This document shows positions 26,440-34,491 of a stretch of 64,000 nt of DNA, one piece after another. The stretch comes from CAWBBA01 sp963729795 (GTDB lineage Bacteria; Desulfobacterota; Desulfomonilia; Desulfomonilales; Desulfomonilaceae). Location: contig CAVSPC010000032.1 in assembly GCA_963729795.1 (NCBI GenBank), positions 1 through 64,000 on the forward strand. Direction: 5' to 3'. The number at the start of each line of letters is the position of its first letter. Position 1 is the first letter of the stretch. The position numbers and the translations under genes were made by a program. The notes under the pieces are model-generated. The model was not told where the DNA came from and searched no databases. It worked only from the letters and a program-made list of their open reading frames with translations.

Positions 26440-27672
26440 TTAATTGCAATATCCAAAAGACCCTGCCGGTCCGACACTCTCCGCCATTTCAGCCAGCAAC
26501 TCTTTTAAATTTGACGCAGAGGTGACCACGACCTCGATCTGCAGCGCTTCAAGAGCGTAGCCGGCGCCTTTGCCATCTAACTGGACCGGAGATCGGACCT
26601 GATCCACTTCGTGCTCTGCCAGCAACTCGGCAGCTTTGATCCCCTTTTTGCGCTCCAGGTCCCTGAAAGGATTCTTCAAATAATCGGTGATGAGCACTGT
26701 CGCATGCGAAGAGTCGTCTGCAATGATGGCAAAATATGGCGCTTCACCGAAATGTTCTGACAATCCCGATTTCTCATCCGGTGAATTGCCTGCGGGAACC
26801 TCCAGAGGAACCGCGATGAGTCGAACGTCCTTATGTATCGGTTCGTAATGCACGAGAAGTTTGTCAATATTGGGGTATCGGTCGAGGATTTCCTCCTCAA
26901 CCTGGGACGTCAACTCGTGTGCGTCACGCAAGAGCTTCAAATCCGTCGTCAAGGATATTTCCACGAACTTGAACCTGCCCGAACTGCGCCCGCCAATGCC
27001 AAGGATATCTTTCACCTCTACGCGGCTTTCCAGGATTTTCCTAATCCCGTCAAGAGTAGCGTAGTCCAGCGTTGCCTCTAAAAGCACCTTCACAGCTTCC
27101 ACCAGGATTTCAGCGCCTACTCGAGCCACAAGTGCGGCCACCAACATGGCCACGTAACGGTCTATGGGGTATCCCAGATAGGTGCTGATGATGCCAACAC
27201 CGATTACGGAACACGCAAGAAGGTCAGTGGTAACATGTCGGGCATCAGCCACCAGGCTCGGTGAGCCTACTTCAAGTCCAACCTTTAGCTCGTATCGCGA
27301 AAATGCCGCAGCCGCAGCCATGATGAGAACAATTCCTGCCACGACCTGTGGGACAGCAGTTATTTGGCCGGTGGTTTCTCCCTGCCAAGCCTCGAAACCG
27401 ATCTCGTAGGCAGCATAGAAGATGAAAAAGGAAGACAGTAAGGCGACCAGGTTTTCAACCTTGTACAACCCTTCCGGGAAGGTTTTAGTCTTGCGGTCAG
27501 CTATCACTATTCCCAAGAATATAGTGAGTGACGAGACCACGTCTGCGAGGGAATGTACAGCATCCGCTTTCAAGGCGAGGCTACCGGAAGTTTCACCCAA
27601 ATAGTACTTCAGCGCCATGAGAACCAAGTTTAGCAGACAGGAGTAGATGGCTACTTTTGCGTATCGGTACAT
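26440..27672 (-). CDS. Cation diffusion facilitator fused to a NifX/NifB-like domain
   Basis: A 410-residue protein in two parts. Residues 1 to about 280 are a CDF metal exporter: six hydrophobic helices, the metal sites DAVHSLADV in helix 2 and DARHVTTDLL in helix 5, and the cytoplasmic ferredoxin-like domain. Residues about 290-410 are a dinitrogenase iron-molybdenum cofactor biosynthesis (NifX) domain (GLSEHFGEAPYFAII, RKKGIKAAELLAEHEVDQV). The start at 27672 is chosen because the first helix begins there and it sits 4 bases after the zinc-ribbon gene; GTG codons at 27720-27723 lie inside that gene. The fusion suggests export of a divalent metal linked to cluster or metal sensing. The metal is unknown. 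Confidence 0.85.
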   Translation of the reverse strand: MYRYAKVAIYSCLLNLVLMALKYYLGETSGSLALKADAVHSLADVVSSLTIFLGIVIADRKTKTFPEGLYKVENLVALLSSFFIFYAAYEIGFEAWQGETTGQITAVPQVVAGIVLIMAAAAAFSRYELKVGLEVGSPSLVADARHVTTDLLACSVIGVGIISTYLGYPIDRYVAMLVAALVARVGAEILVEAVKVLLEATLDYATLDGIRKILESRVEVKDILGIGGRSSGRFKFVEISLTTDLKLLRDAHELTSQVEEEILDRYPNIDKLLVHYEPIHKDVRLIAVPLEVPAGNSPDEKSGLSEHFGEAPYFAIIADDSSHATVLITDYLKNPFRDLERKKGIKAAELLAEHEVDQVRSPVQLDGKGAGYALEALQIEVVVTSASNLKELLAEMAESVGPAGSFGYCN

Positions 27673-27676
27673 CCTC

Positions 27677-27871
27677 TCAATTGGATCCTTCCCGCCTGAC
27701 CATTCTTCCGCGTGGCCCACCACAACGGCCGGGTCTTGTTCCGGGGTTTGTTCTGTGAATATTCATGCTTCCACACTTTGGGCAAACGAGTTGCCGACCT
27801 CCTCCGAAAGGAACCTCCCACTCGTAATTACATTTCAGGCAATGGAATTTTCTCATCTGCGTTTCTGTCAT
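27677..27871 (-). CDS. Small zinc-ribbon protein
   Basis: A 64-residue protein, MTETQMRKFHCLKCNYEWEV, then LVCPKCGSMNIHRT. The two CxxC pairs (HCLKC, VCPKC) form a zinc ribbon similar to FmdB or rubredoxin-like proteins. The C-terminus is Gly/Arg-rich (RPGRCGGPRGRMVRREG). It lies between the winged-helix gene and the CDF gene, with 4 bases to the latter. A GTG at 27904 would overlap the upstream gene and add 11 residues. Confidence 0.65.
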   Translation of the reverse strand: MTETQMRKFHCLKCNYEWEVPFGGGRQLVCPKCGSMNIHRTNPGTRPGRCGGPRGRMVRREGSN

Positions 27872-27897
27872 GATATCACACCGCTCTTGCCGAATCG

Positions 27898-28305
27898 CTA
27901 CCACAAGACGATATACTTTCTGCCCTCCCGGAGTTCACCTCTGACCTTTTCCATGTGCCGTAAGGCAGCAGTTTCCCGATCCAATTCAACAGGTTCTATT
28001 CCCAGGCGCCGCGCCAGATCCGCAGGCTCCATTCCACCCGTTTCAGTCAAAGCTTCCAAGATCTTTTTCTGGAGCGGGTTTGTTTGCAGGCCGCCGGTCT
28101 TGTCTCCCAACTGTTTTGCGCTGTGCACAGCCCACGGATCGCACGTGCGAGTGGGAGAGAGAGCGTCCATATAGCAGTCTTCACACAACTGTTTGCCATA
28201 ATAATCCCGATCTTCTCCTTGAGGGATGTGCGAGCCGCACCTGTCACACATTAACGAACCAACCGATTCAGACTTGCCCTTGGCTAGATTCTCTGTTTTT
28301 TTCAT
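27898..28305 (-). CDS. Zinc-finger plus winged-helix protein
   Basis: A 135-residue protein. The N-terminal part has MCDRCGSHIPQGEDRDYYGK followed by LCEDCYMDALSPTRTCDPWA, a LIM-like CxxC/CxxC zinc site. The C-terminal part (NPLQKKILEALTETGGMEPA and DLARRLGIEPVELDRE) is a winged helix-turn-helix. It may be a regulator of its neighbours. GGAAGGAATCTCG precedes the ATG at 28305; an ATG at 28404 overlapping the moaE-like stop is an alternative that would add 33 residues. I do not know a characterised member. Confidence 0.6.
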   Translation of the reverse strand: MKKTENLAKGKSESVGSLMCDRCGSHIPQGEDRDYYGKQLCEDCYMDALSPTRTCDPWAVHSAKQLGDKTGGLQTNPLQKKILEALTETGGMEPADLARRLGIEPVELDRETAALRHMEKVRGELREGRKYIVLW

Positions 28306-28396
28306 CGAGATTCCTTCCGGTTGCATTTCATCGTGGGGCCATTTGTCCGGACATCCCACTTCTGAGATCCTGCCATCTCTAAGCCAACCAACGCGG

Positions 28397-28774
28397 TCAA
28401 TCATTGTACAACTCAGTCTTGCGCACGGCTTCAGACTTGATCCTTTCAACAATCTCCCGAGTTACGGCGAAGACGTTTTCTCGAACGTCCCCCGCCACCA
28501 CTACCAACAGCAGATCGTCTCCAACGTGAAATTCACCTTCGAATGCCTCGATTGCCACGGCCACAATCCCGGGCCGGGATTCAGCCCAAGATCGGATACG
28601 GTCTATCTCTGCGCGGTCCACTTCCACCTTCAGTGCACGCACGCGTTTCGCACCGGAGCGATCGGACCCCCTCACGATCCCATTGTGGCACAGTATCATA
28701 CCTGCTCGTGCGATTTCCGGGTGTGCTTTAACGCTTGCGATCAAGTCGCCCAAAGACACCGAATTCGATCCCAC
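28397..28774 (-). CDS. MoaE-like molybdopterin synthase catalytic-subunit homologue
   Basis: A 125-residue protein with ARAGMILCHNGIVRGSDRSG, then GIVAVAIEAFEGEFHVGDDL and LLVVVAGDVRENVFAVTREI, the fold pattern of MoaE. The classical C-terminal K-x-x-x-x-I-W-K-K motif is replaced by KSEAVRKTELYND, so catalytic residues differ from E. coli MoaE. This divergent group is common in sulfate reducers, often without MoaD beside it. The GTG start at 28774 has GGAGG upstream; a GTG at 28804 is possible but has no clear site. It may act in molybdenum or tungsten cofactor synthesis. Confidence 0.7.
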   Translation of the reverse strand: MGSNSVSLGDLIASVKAHPEIARAGMILCHNGIVRGSDRSGAKRVRALKVEVDRAEIDRIRSWAESRPGIVAVAIEAFEGEFHVGDDLLLVVVAGDVRENVFAVTREIVERIKSEAVRKTELYND

Positions 28775-28868
28775 TGTCGTGCCTCCGTAGTTTGACCGGT
28801 TCACATTCTATCTCAAGTGACATTTTTTTTGGCTGATTGGTCGGAACTGTCATTGCTAGGAATGAATG

Positions 28869-28921
28869 GTGGGACAGGCTTCCAGCCTGTCGCTGATGGA
28901 CGGGCAGGATGCCCGTCCCCA
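28869..28921. repeat. Pair of inverted repeats of the bacterial intergenic GGACAGGC-CAGCCTGTC type
   Basis: Two palindromes in a row: GGGACAGGCTTCCAGCCTGTC and GACGGGCAGGATGCCCGTCCCC. A related palindrome pair occurs at 43886-43940 and similar GC-rich ones at 33750-33831. They lie only between genes. Function unknown; no T tail marks them as terminators. Confidence 0.6.
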
Positions 28922-29033
28922 CTGCAAGATGTCCGTCGCCACCAAACCATTTTCTTTTTGACGTCATTACTTTCGAGAATCTCTATAGTTGTCTCTTTCT
29001 TTCCCTGTTGTCCATCTAATCTTTGGCTGCGAT

Positions 29034-29438
29034 TCACCGATTGGCCGAGGCAATCTCAAGAAACTTGTCAAGGAGTGTTTCCAGGCCTTCGATGTCGTCC
29101 ACAGTTTTGATGGCGCCGAGAATTCCGAGTCCTTCGGTTTGGTTGTGAATGGTTTCCTCTTCTTCATCGGCTACGAGAATTGTGGCGGTCTTCCACGAAA
29201 ACTTTAGCAACTCCGACAGGAAGCGAACTCCAGTCATGGTGGCCAAAGCGCTCTCGACGATCACAAGCTGCGGGGGATTGTTGCGGCATTCGTCAAGAGC
29301 CTTATCAGGGTCGTTTAGGACAGTTGTAAAGATATTCCTTTTCGACAGGCATGCCAGAACACCTGACACCGGTCTCGAATCATCGGCCAAGACCACTGCC
29401 CTAAGCTCGGCATTTTCAGAAGCTTTCTTCATTCTCAC
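29034..29438 (-). CDS. Atypical receiver-like domain protein
   Basis: A 134-residue single-domain protein with the receiver fold pattern: AVVLADDSRPVSGVLACLSK (acidic pair), QLVIVESALATMTGVRFLSE (phosphorylation strand), TATILVADEEEE and ILGAIKTVDD (the conserved Lys). The phosphoacceptor Asp is replaced by Glu (VIVES), so it probably does not take a phosphoryl group in the normal way. A related, damaged copy lies at 31761-32135. Start at 29438 or two codons later. Its neighbours, here and in the other copy, are DUF364 genes, so the two may work together. Confidence 0.65.
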   Translation of the reverse strand: MRMKKASENAELRAVVLADDSRPVSGVLACLSKRNIFTTVLNDPDKALDECRNNPPQLVIVESALATMTGVRFLSELLKFSWKTATILVADEEEETIHNQTEGLGILGAIKTVDDIEGLETLLDKFLEIASANR

Positions 29439-29491
29439 ACCTTCACTATTATGTGCAGGATTAGGCGAGTTCTAATCCAGTGGCAGGTCGG

Positions 29492-29879
29492 TCAGGCATT
29501 TGTCACTGAGCGCAGATTCTCCGTGGGCGCTTCCGCGAGATGGTGCCGGAGTGAAATATTGCGCTTCGTGACAAACGGTCCGAAGAGACGGATTCCGCCG
29601 CCTTCGCTCCCCACTCTCAACAGTCCGTCGGCCGCGTCAACAATAACGTCGGACAGGCATGTTACCCACGTGCCTTCGTGCATAACTGTCTCACGACAGT
29701 CGCTGGCTGCTTCCAATAAATCGTCGACTGTATCGTTAACGATGGTTGTGGAGACGATGAATGCCACATCATATTTTAGCATTTGCGGAGATCACCTCGG
29801 TAGAAGGCCGAAGATGCGGCATCAACCCGGTAGGCTCCTCGAAAATCTCAAGGTCCGCGACCTTGTCCTGGCAGCCCCT
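29492..29879 (-). pseudogene. Truncated and frameshifted DUF364 copy
   Basis: The stretch matches the C-terminal half of the intact DUF364 protein at 32452-33234. It contains YDVAFIVSTTIVNDTVDDLL and GLLRVGSEGGGIRLFGPFVT, versus YDVAFITSTTIINDTVDDLL and GLLRVVSEGGGTRLFGPFVT. Upstream, in another frame, DKVADLEIFEEPTGLMPHLR continues the match, so there is a frameshift near 29780. A block of about 14 residues (LLGPSTPLIAEAFE) is also missing, and the N-terminal half is absent beyond about 29879. It is a decayed segmental duplicate. Confidence 0.8.
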
Positions 29880-29957
29880 TATCCTCTACCTGTTAAACAC
29901 TTTACACTTTTTCGGTGAAAACGTCTCGATATTGCCTCGAGGAATCGCTCGTGCTGT

Positions 29958-30833
29958 TCAAAACACGAATTCTGTGCCTGCCGTAGCCTCACAATATCTT
30001 GTGCCGAAATAAGATCTGAGAACTTCGCTCGGCCAGCTACCCGTGCAGTGTGTTGGTGCCACAAGCTGCACCTTGAATTCCTCCAAAGCCCTGATCGCTT
30101 CGAGCGTGTCCTCTCTGTCTGCGGGTCCCAGATGCGTCCCACCTATCACTGCGTGAACATGATCAATTCCCAAATGGACTCGCACGTGCTCTAGGATATT
30201 TCTCAGCCCAGCGTGAGCACACCCAAGTAAAACGCAAAACCCTGAAGACGTTTCTATGACAAGGGAAGCATCGTCTTCCATGGAATCCGGAACCATTCCC
30301 TCACTGTTCTCAGTTATCAAGGCCCCGGCTGGGGGTGTTTTGAAGACACGAGGCACATATCCTGTAAACCAGACACCTTGGCATACCTGCCTGAATTCCG
30401 CCGTGAATTGAAACGACGCCCCTAATTCCTCCAGTTCACGCATCGCACAGGGAATGCCCACTGAATGTGAGGCCATTTTCCCAACTTCCAATTTCATGTG
30501 GGACGAGAATAACGCTGGATGGGACACAATCCTGATCCCGGGGTTCATCTTGACTGCGTGGAGCAGCCCCCCTGTGTGATCATAGTGGCCGTGGCTGAGA
30601 ATCACGAAATTCAGGTCCGAAAGATCCTTTTGGAGGGTTGCAGCATTATTTTCCAATGCGCGGCCTTGCCCTGTATCAAAAAGTATCCTCTGCGGCCCAC
30701 GTTCGACAAGCACAGCAAAGCCGTGCTCCTGAACCAGGTTGGATCCTGTCGACACGTTGTCGTCAACGAGAATCGTAAGGCATGTCGAGAGCTCACGCTG
30801 CGATCCCAGTGCATTTTCCTTTAAGTTATGCAA
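29958..30833 (-). CDS. MBL-fold metallo-hydrolase
   Basis: A 291-residue metallo-beta-lactamase fold protein of the group related to 7,8-dihydropterin-6-methyl-aminobenzene phosphate synthase. The metal motif is VILSHGHYDHTGG, followed by further ligands in LLGCAHAGL and VAPTHCTG. The family start, LTILVDDNVSTGS, lies just inside. No ATG or GTG suits; a TTG at 30833 overlaps the stop of the upstream gene and has CGGAG 7 bases upstream, so I use it. Co-translation with the TrmO-CGGC gene is therefore likely. The function within the metal cluster block is unknown. Confidence 0.72.
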   Translation of the reverse strand: MHNLKENALGSQRELSTCLTILVDDNVSTGSNLVQEHGFAVLVERGPQRILFDTGQGRALENNAATLQKDLSDLNFVILSHGHYDHTGGLLHAVKMNPGIRIVSHPALFSSHMKLEVGKMASHSVGIPCAMRELEELGASFQFTAEFRQVCQGVWFTGYVPRVFKTPPAGALITENSEGMVPDSMEDDASLVIETSSGFCVLLGCAHAGLRNILEHVRVHLGIDHVHAVIGGTHLGPADREDTLEAIRALEEFKVQLVAPTHCTGSWPSEVLRSYFGTRYCEATAGTEFVF

Positions 30834-31737
30834 AAATATTCTCCGGGCTGTACGGATGAGTGCCCTCCACCACCTCAATTCCGGACTTGGCTTTGATTTT
30901 GTTCAAAAGCGTTTCTTTATGGGGACAGTGATCGGTGATGCAGGGTCCCAAGTGGATCTTGGTAGCGATCTCGCCCATGGGAGAATTCCAGAGCTTCACC
31001 TGAGCTAGCCGGGTTACTATGGTGGCGCCTGGACAGTCTCCACAATTCAGCAGGGCAATTATCTCAGCGTCTCGGCCCCTGTAGCGTGAAAATTCACCCT
31101 CCCGCCGGTTGAAGGCAACCAGGCACCGCGAACAACCGATGCATACGTCGTCCATTGCCTTTTTGCACCCCAGGATCAGGATTTTTTCCATTTGTTCGCT
31201 CCTTGACTCTGCGCGATTGTGATGCTGACCTACCACATCATGCGCAAGATCAACAAATCTCCTGTCTGCTCTAATTTCGGAGGCGTTTTGCGCTCGTTTG
31301 GCAAACCATCCAGTCTTTTGGGTCTCTCGGTTATCAAAAGAGGGTACAAAGGGTTTTATGTCCAGAACTGGCGTTTGGTCCAGAATATCTACGTCTTCGA
31401 TCTCCAGGGTAGACCCGTTAATTCCGGTGAGTTTGACGACCGACAGGCCAATCGCATTGGGACGTCTGGGCACCCTTGTGGCAAAGACACCTCGGAGAGT
31501 GTCATCCAGGAAAGGGTGGACGTGAAGCGAATAGCCCCTTGATAGATGAAAACAATATATCAATATGATGTGTGAAAAGTCTTTGAGGTCTTTGAGACCA
31601 TGCCCCAGATCCGAATCGAGTTCCACCGTCCCTTTTACACCTACGGCTCCGATTGTCTGTATCGGCATGCCCTCCACATCCGAGAAAGGAGAGCGAACGA
31701 TTCCTATGGGCTTAAAACTTATATCTTGCATCTTCAT
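30826..31737 (-). CDS. TrmO/TsaA domain fused to a CGGC domain
   Basis: A 303-residue protein. Residues 1 to about 150 are a TsaA/TrmO domain (FKPIGIVRSPFSDVEGMPIQ, RGVFATRVPRRPNAIGLSVV), a fold that in E. coli TrmO methylates t6A37 of tRNA using SAM. After RADRRFVDLAHDVVGQHHNR the second part starts MEKILILGCKKAMDDVCIGC and continues LLNCGDCPGATIV, a complete CGGC domain of about 120 residues. AAGGAGCG lies just before this internal ATG (31191), so the second domain may also be made on its own. The stand-alone TrmO at 46544 ends at the matching place (RADKRSW). A fusion by stop-codon loss is likely. Confidence 0.82.
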   Translation of the reverse strand: MKMQDISFKPIGIVRSPFSDVEGMPIQTIGAVGVKGTVELDSDLGHGLKDLKDFSHIILIYCFHLSRGYSLHVHPFLDDTLRGVFATRVPRRPNAIGLSVVKLTGINGSTLEIEDVDILDQTPVLDIKPFVPSFDNRETQKTGWFAKRAQNASEIRADRRFVDLAHDVVGQHHNRAESRSEQMEKILILGCKKAMDDVCIGCSRCLVAFNRREGEFSRYRGRDAEIIALLNCGDCPGATIVTRLAQVKLWNSPMGEIATKIHLGPCITDHCPHKETLLNKIKAKSGIEVVEGTHPYSPENIFA

Positions 31738-31760
31738 AGCGCTTGCTGAACACACGCCTG

Positions 31761-32135
31761 TCAACGATTGCGAAGACTCATATCGAGAAGTTTGACCAGC
31801 AACTTCCCCAGAGTGACCGTGTCCTCAAAGTTCCTCATGTGTCCGATAATGCCCCGTCCTTCCGTCATGTTATGAACCGATTCCTCTTCCTGATCGGTGA
31901 TGAGAATAGCGGCGGTTTTCCACGGAACCTTAAGTAGCTGGGTCAGGAAGTTGATGGCTGTAATTCCCCTCAAGCTGTCCTGCGCAACGACCAAGTCCAG
32001 GGGATTAACCGCGCAGGTTTGAAGCACCGCCTCGGGATTGTTTCGGGTAATTCCCGCGACACCTTTCGTTGAAAGCGTGTCAAGGATCGGACGGGCCTGG
32101 CTGAGCTCATTGACAGTGACCGTGGTTCCAAACCC
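31761..32135 (-). pseudogene. Second receiver-like copy, without a usable start
   Basis: The frame contains VNELSQARPILDTLSTKGVA, LDLVVAQDSLRGITAINFLT and WKTAAILITDQEEESVHNMT, closely parallel to the receiver-like protein at 29034-29438. At the phosphorylation position it has Gln (VVAQDS). The frame is open upstream for more than 100 codons, but I find no ATG, GTG or TTG with a ribosome site before the conserved part; only a GTG at 32027, which would drop a third of the domain. It is either a pseudogene or its start has been lost through a sequence error. Confidence 0.6.
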
Positions 32136-32451
32136 TATGCTGTCATCTCTCCATTCCCTAGCCCAAATTTCTAACCGAATATCTTGCCTGTCAGGTCTCT
32201 CCTCCTGAGCAGCGAATGCATACGGGGACGACTTCGTGGCATTGGATACGGTGAGATTCGGAGCGGATAGTAAGTGCGCATCACCGAAATACCAAGACGA
32301 TTTCCGAAAAAGATTAAAAAAACGCCCCAGTCAAGCCATCTCCTTCATCGAAACCCGAACGGGGCGAGCGCACCAAAGCTCCTAGGAAAACGGTCGGACA
32401 GCTTCAACAAGATCTTGCGCTCTCAACTGTTCATCTCTTTTGCTGAAACAG
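32136..32451. other. Stretch between the receiver-like copy and DUF364
   Basis: The receiver frame stays open but non-family sequence through about 32280. No other gene is supported. The DUF364 stop at 32452 borders it. Confidence 0.3.
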
Positions 32452-33234
32452 CTACCGACTTGCCACACATGCTCGTACAAGATGGCCCTGGAGTGAAATA
32501 TTTCGCTTCGTGACAAAAGGTCCGAAGAGACGGGTTCCACCGCCTTCGCTCACCACTCTCAACAGTCCGTCGGCGTCGTCAACAATGACCCCTGACAGGC
32601 ATGTTACCGCAGTGCCTTCAAACGCTTCCGCAATCAACGGAGTAGACGGGCCGAGGAGAACAATCTCACGACAGTCTCGGGCCGCTTCCAGCAAATCGTC
32701 GACGGTATCGTTAATGATAGTAGTGGAAGTGATGAATGCCACATCATACTTTGGCATCGCGGAAATTGTCTCGTTAGAAGGCCGAAGATGCGGCATTAAC
32801 CCGGTACGTTCCTCGAAAATCTCAAGCTCCGCCACCCGATCCTGGAGCGCCGAAACCAGCGGGGCAAAGAATCCTACCATCGCCACAGAGTCGGTAGGGA
32901 AAAGCTCTACGGCCTTCAAGACATCGCCCGTCATACCGCTCGAAGAAAGCCGGCTGGCCATTGCGTTTGCCGTTGCCAGTCCAAGGGCTGATTCGACTAG
33001 ACCATCAGAATTGAGATAGTGGAGAGCCTCCATTGCCGGTATGCCTGCAATGGGCCTTTTTCCGGCAAACGCGGTGCAGCCTCTAAACAGTTCTTTTCCA
33101 AGCGTGTATGCCACACCTGTGTTGCCGTCATCGAGCTGGACTGCCGTGTACCCGAGCCCGATGCGCACGTCCCTAATCGCATAACTTGCGCACGATGGCT
33201 CAAGAATGTCGATGATGCGTTTCCTCAGTCTCAT
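32452..33234 (-). CDS. DUF364 protein (putative heavy-metal chelation domain)
   Basis: A 260-residue protein. The N-terminus (MRLRKRIIDILEPSCASYAI, RDVRIGLGYTAVQLDDGNTG) is the DUF4213 region, and the rest (VAMVGFFAPLVSALQDRVAE to NISLQGHLVRA) is DUF364. Structures of relatives resemble metal-chelating or SAM-like folds, and the genes are frequent beside molybdate/tungstate or siderophore functions. Here it follows an IscU-like gene by a few bases (CAGGTGAGAC before the ATG) and has a truncated duplicate at 29492. It probably handles a metal or metal cofactor; the reaction is not known. Confidence 0.8.
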   Translation of the reverse strand: MRLRKRIIDILEPSCASYAIRDVRIGLGYTAVQLDDGNTGVAYTLGKELFRGCTAFAGKRPIAGIPAMEALHYLNSDGLVESALGLATANAMASRLSSSGMTGDVLKAVELFPTDSVAMVGFFAPLVSALQDRVAELEIFEERTGLMPHLRPSNETISAMPKYDVAFITSTTIINDTVDDLLEAARDCREIVLLGPSTPLIAEAFEGTAVTCLSGVIVDDADGLLRVVSEGGGTRLFGPFVTKRNISLQGHLVRACVASR

Positions 33235-33237
33235 GTC

Positions 33238-33654
33238 TCACCTGGCCTTTGCAAGTGCGCTCCGGAGAGTGTTCACCGCGAGATCCGCGCAATGGGTGTG
33301 CTCCACCGGTAGTCCGCCGAGAAATTCCATCAGATCGCTGCCTGTGATTTTCATGGCTTCTTGAATGTTGAGCCCCTTGGCCATGCACGTTAACGCACTC
33401 GAACAGGCGATCGTCGGGCCGCACCCGTTCGTGACAAAGCAGATGCGTTTGATTGTACCTTCATTAAGTCTAACGTAAATCCCTATGGTGTCCCCGCAAA
33501 TCCCGCTCATTGCATTGAAGCAATCAGGGTTTTCCAGCTCACCGACGTTTCTGGGATTCAAAAAATGATCTATGACCTCGGGAGAATAGGTTTTTCGTGC
33601 CTCTTCGAGAATCAGTCCTTCAATATCATCAAAAACTTCTTTTTCCCTGCTCAT
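33238..33654 (-). CDS. IscU/NifU-like iron-sulfur cluster scaffold
   Basis: A 138-residue IscU-type protein. EVIDHFLNPRNVGELENPDC opens the domain, and the three cluster ligands lie in GICGDTI, NGCGPTIACSSALT and HTHCADLAVNTL. The spacing matches scaffolds of the NifU N-terminal family. It would assemble Fe-S clusters for transfer, here perhaps to the MinD/Mrp-type carriers upstream. No IscS cysteine desulfurase lies in the window. Only 3 bases separate it from the DUF364 gene, so they share translation. Confidence 0.82.
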   Translation of the reverse strand: MSREKEVFDDIEGLILEEARKTYSPEVIDHFLNPRNVGELENPDCFNAMSGICGDTIGIYVRLNEGTIKRICFVTNGCGPTIACSSALTCMAKGLNIQEAMKITGSDLMEFLGGLPVEHTHCADLAVNTLRSALAKAR

Positions 33655-33917
33655 CCTTTTGACCTTGATGGATATGTTGGGGGTTTACAAACCTCAGTGG
33701 CTTGCCCATGCTGTAGTGGGCTGCATCGGAGTTCGCTCTTTTCCTATTTTCGAGCGGGCGCAGTATTCTGCGCCCCTACACTGCGACACGGCCGTGCTGC
33801 ATGTTATGTAGGAGCACGGCATGCCGTGCCAATGTACTCAATGCATCTTTAAAGGCAGTTCCCTATACTGCCTACAATCTTCCCTCGCTCTGTCTCTTCG
33901 AAGTTGATCCCGCAGCG
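33655..33917. repeat. Intergenic inverted repeats
   Basis: Contains gggcgcagtattctgcgccc (33758-33777) and cacggcatgccgtgcc (33816-33831), GC-rich palindromes of the same kind as those near 28870 and 43890. No gene is supported. Confidence 0.5.
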
Positions 33918-34166
33918 CTAGGAGGAGGAACCGCAGCAACTCCCCGGAACGCAGCCCTTGCTCGATGGGTCGCTTCCACAGCATGTGGAGCCTTGCGCAT
34001 GGCCGGCCGGCGCGTTATTGATCGAAAAGGCCGATGCGGACATGAGTTGTTCGAGCTGTGATCCGCCGCAAGAGGAACAGACGAGATCATCGGAGTTTCT
34101 ACCGATTCCCACGAGCAGCTCACTCACATGACCGCATTCCGAACATCGGTATTCATAAATAGGCAT
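33918..34166 (-). CDS. FmdB-family zinc-ribbon protein with Cys-rich tail
   Basis: An 82-residue protein. MPIYEYRCSECGHVSELLVG then LVCSSCGGSQLEQLMSASAF is the FmdB regulatory-protein zinc ribbon (two CxxC pairs). The C-terminal tail is unusual: GSTCCGSDPSSKGCVPGSCC, rich in Cys and Gly, possibly a metal-binding site. The start overlaps the stop of the DUF59 gene (TGATG). Family members regulate or assist metal-enzyme operons; the exact job is unknown. Confidence 0.75.
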   Translation of the reverse strand: MPIYEYRCSECGHVSELLVGIGRNSDDLVCSSCGGSQLEQLMSASAFSINNAPAGHAQGSTCCGSDPSSKGCVPGSCCGSSS

Positions 34167-34486
34167 CAATCATCCTTTCTATACGAACTAGTTTCGGCCG
34201 AATTCAAAAGCCCTTCCAAGTGCTCTGCCCTTTCAAAGTTTTCTACAGTTATTTTGACCGATTTCACATGCTTTATTGCCTCGACTTTCTTCTTGACTGA
34301 ATTGGCCAACGAATACGCCAACGGACAGACTGGCGAAGAAGGGCGGAAGATCAAGCTCACCGATCCGTCCGGGTTGGCTTCAATATTGTGAATCAGCTCC
34401 ATACGCATGATACTCAAGCCTGTCTCGGGGTCAATGACTTGTCCCAAGGCTTGTCGCACTTCCTCTTCAATACCTGACGAGTTCAC
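34166..34486 (-). CDS. DUF59/MIP18-family Fe-S assembly factor
   Basis: A 106-residue protein with ALGQVIDPETGLSIMRMELI, NPDGSVSLIFRPSSPVCPLA and VKKKVEAIKHVKSVKITVEN. This is the MIP18/SufT/PaaD fold, including the conserved Cys in SPVCPLA. Such proteins deliver or mature Fe-S clusters and are often fused to or next to Mrp ATPases. GTG start, with GGAG upstream that overlaps the end of the MinD gene. It is part of a tightly overlapping string 34166-36224. Confidence 0.8.
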   Translation of the reverse strand: MNSSGIEEEVRQALGQVIDPETGLSIMRMELIHNIEANPDGSVSLIFRPSSPVCPLAYSLANSVKKKVEAIKHVKSVKITVENFERAEHLEGLLNSAETSSYRKDD

Positions 34487-34491
34487 AAGTT

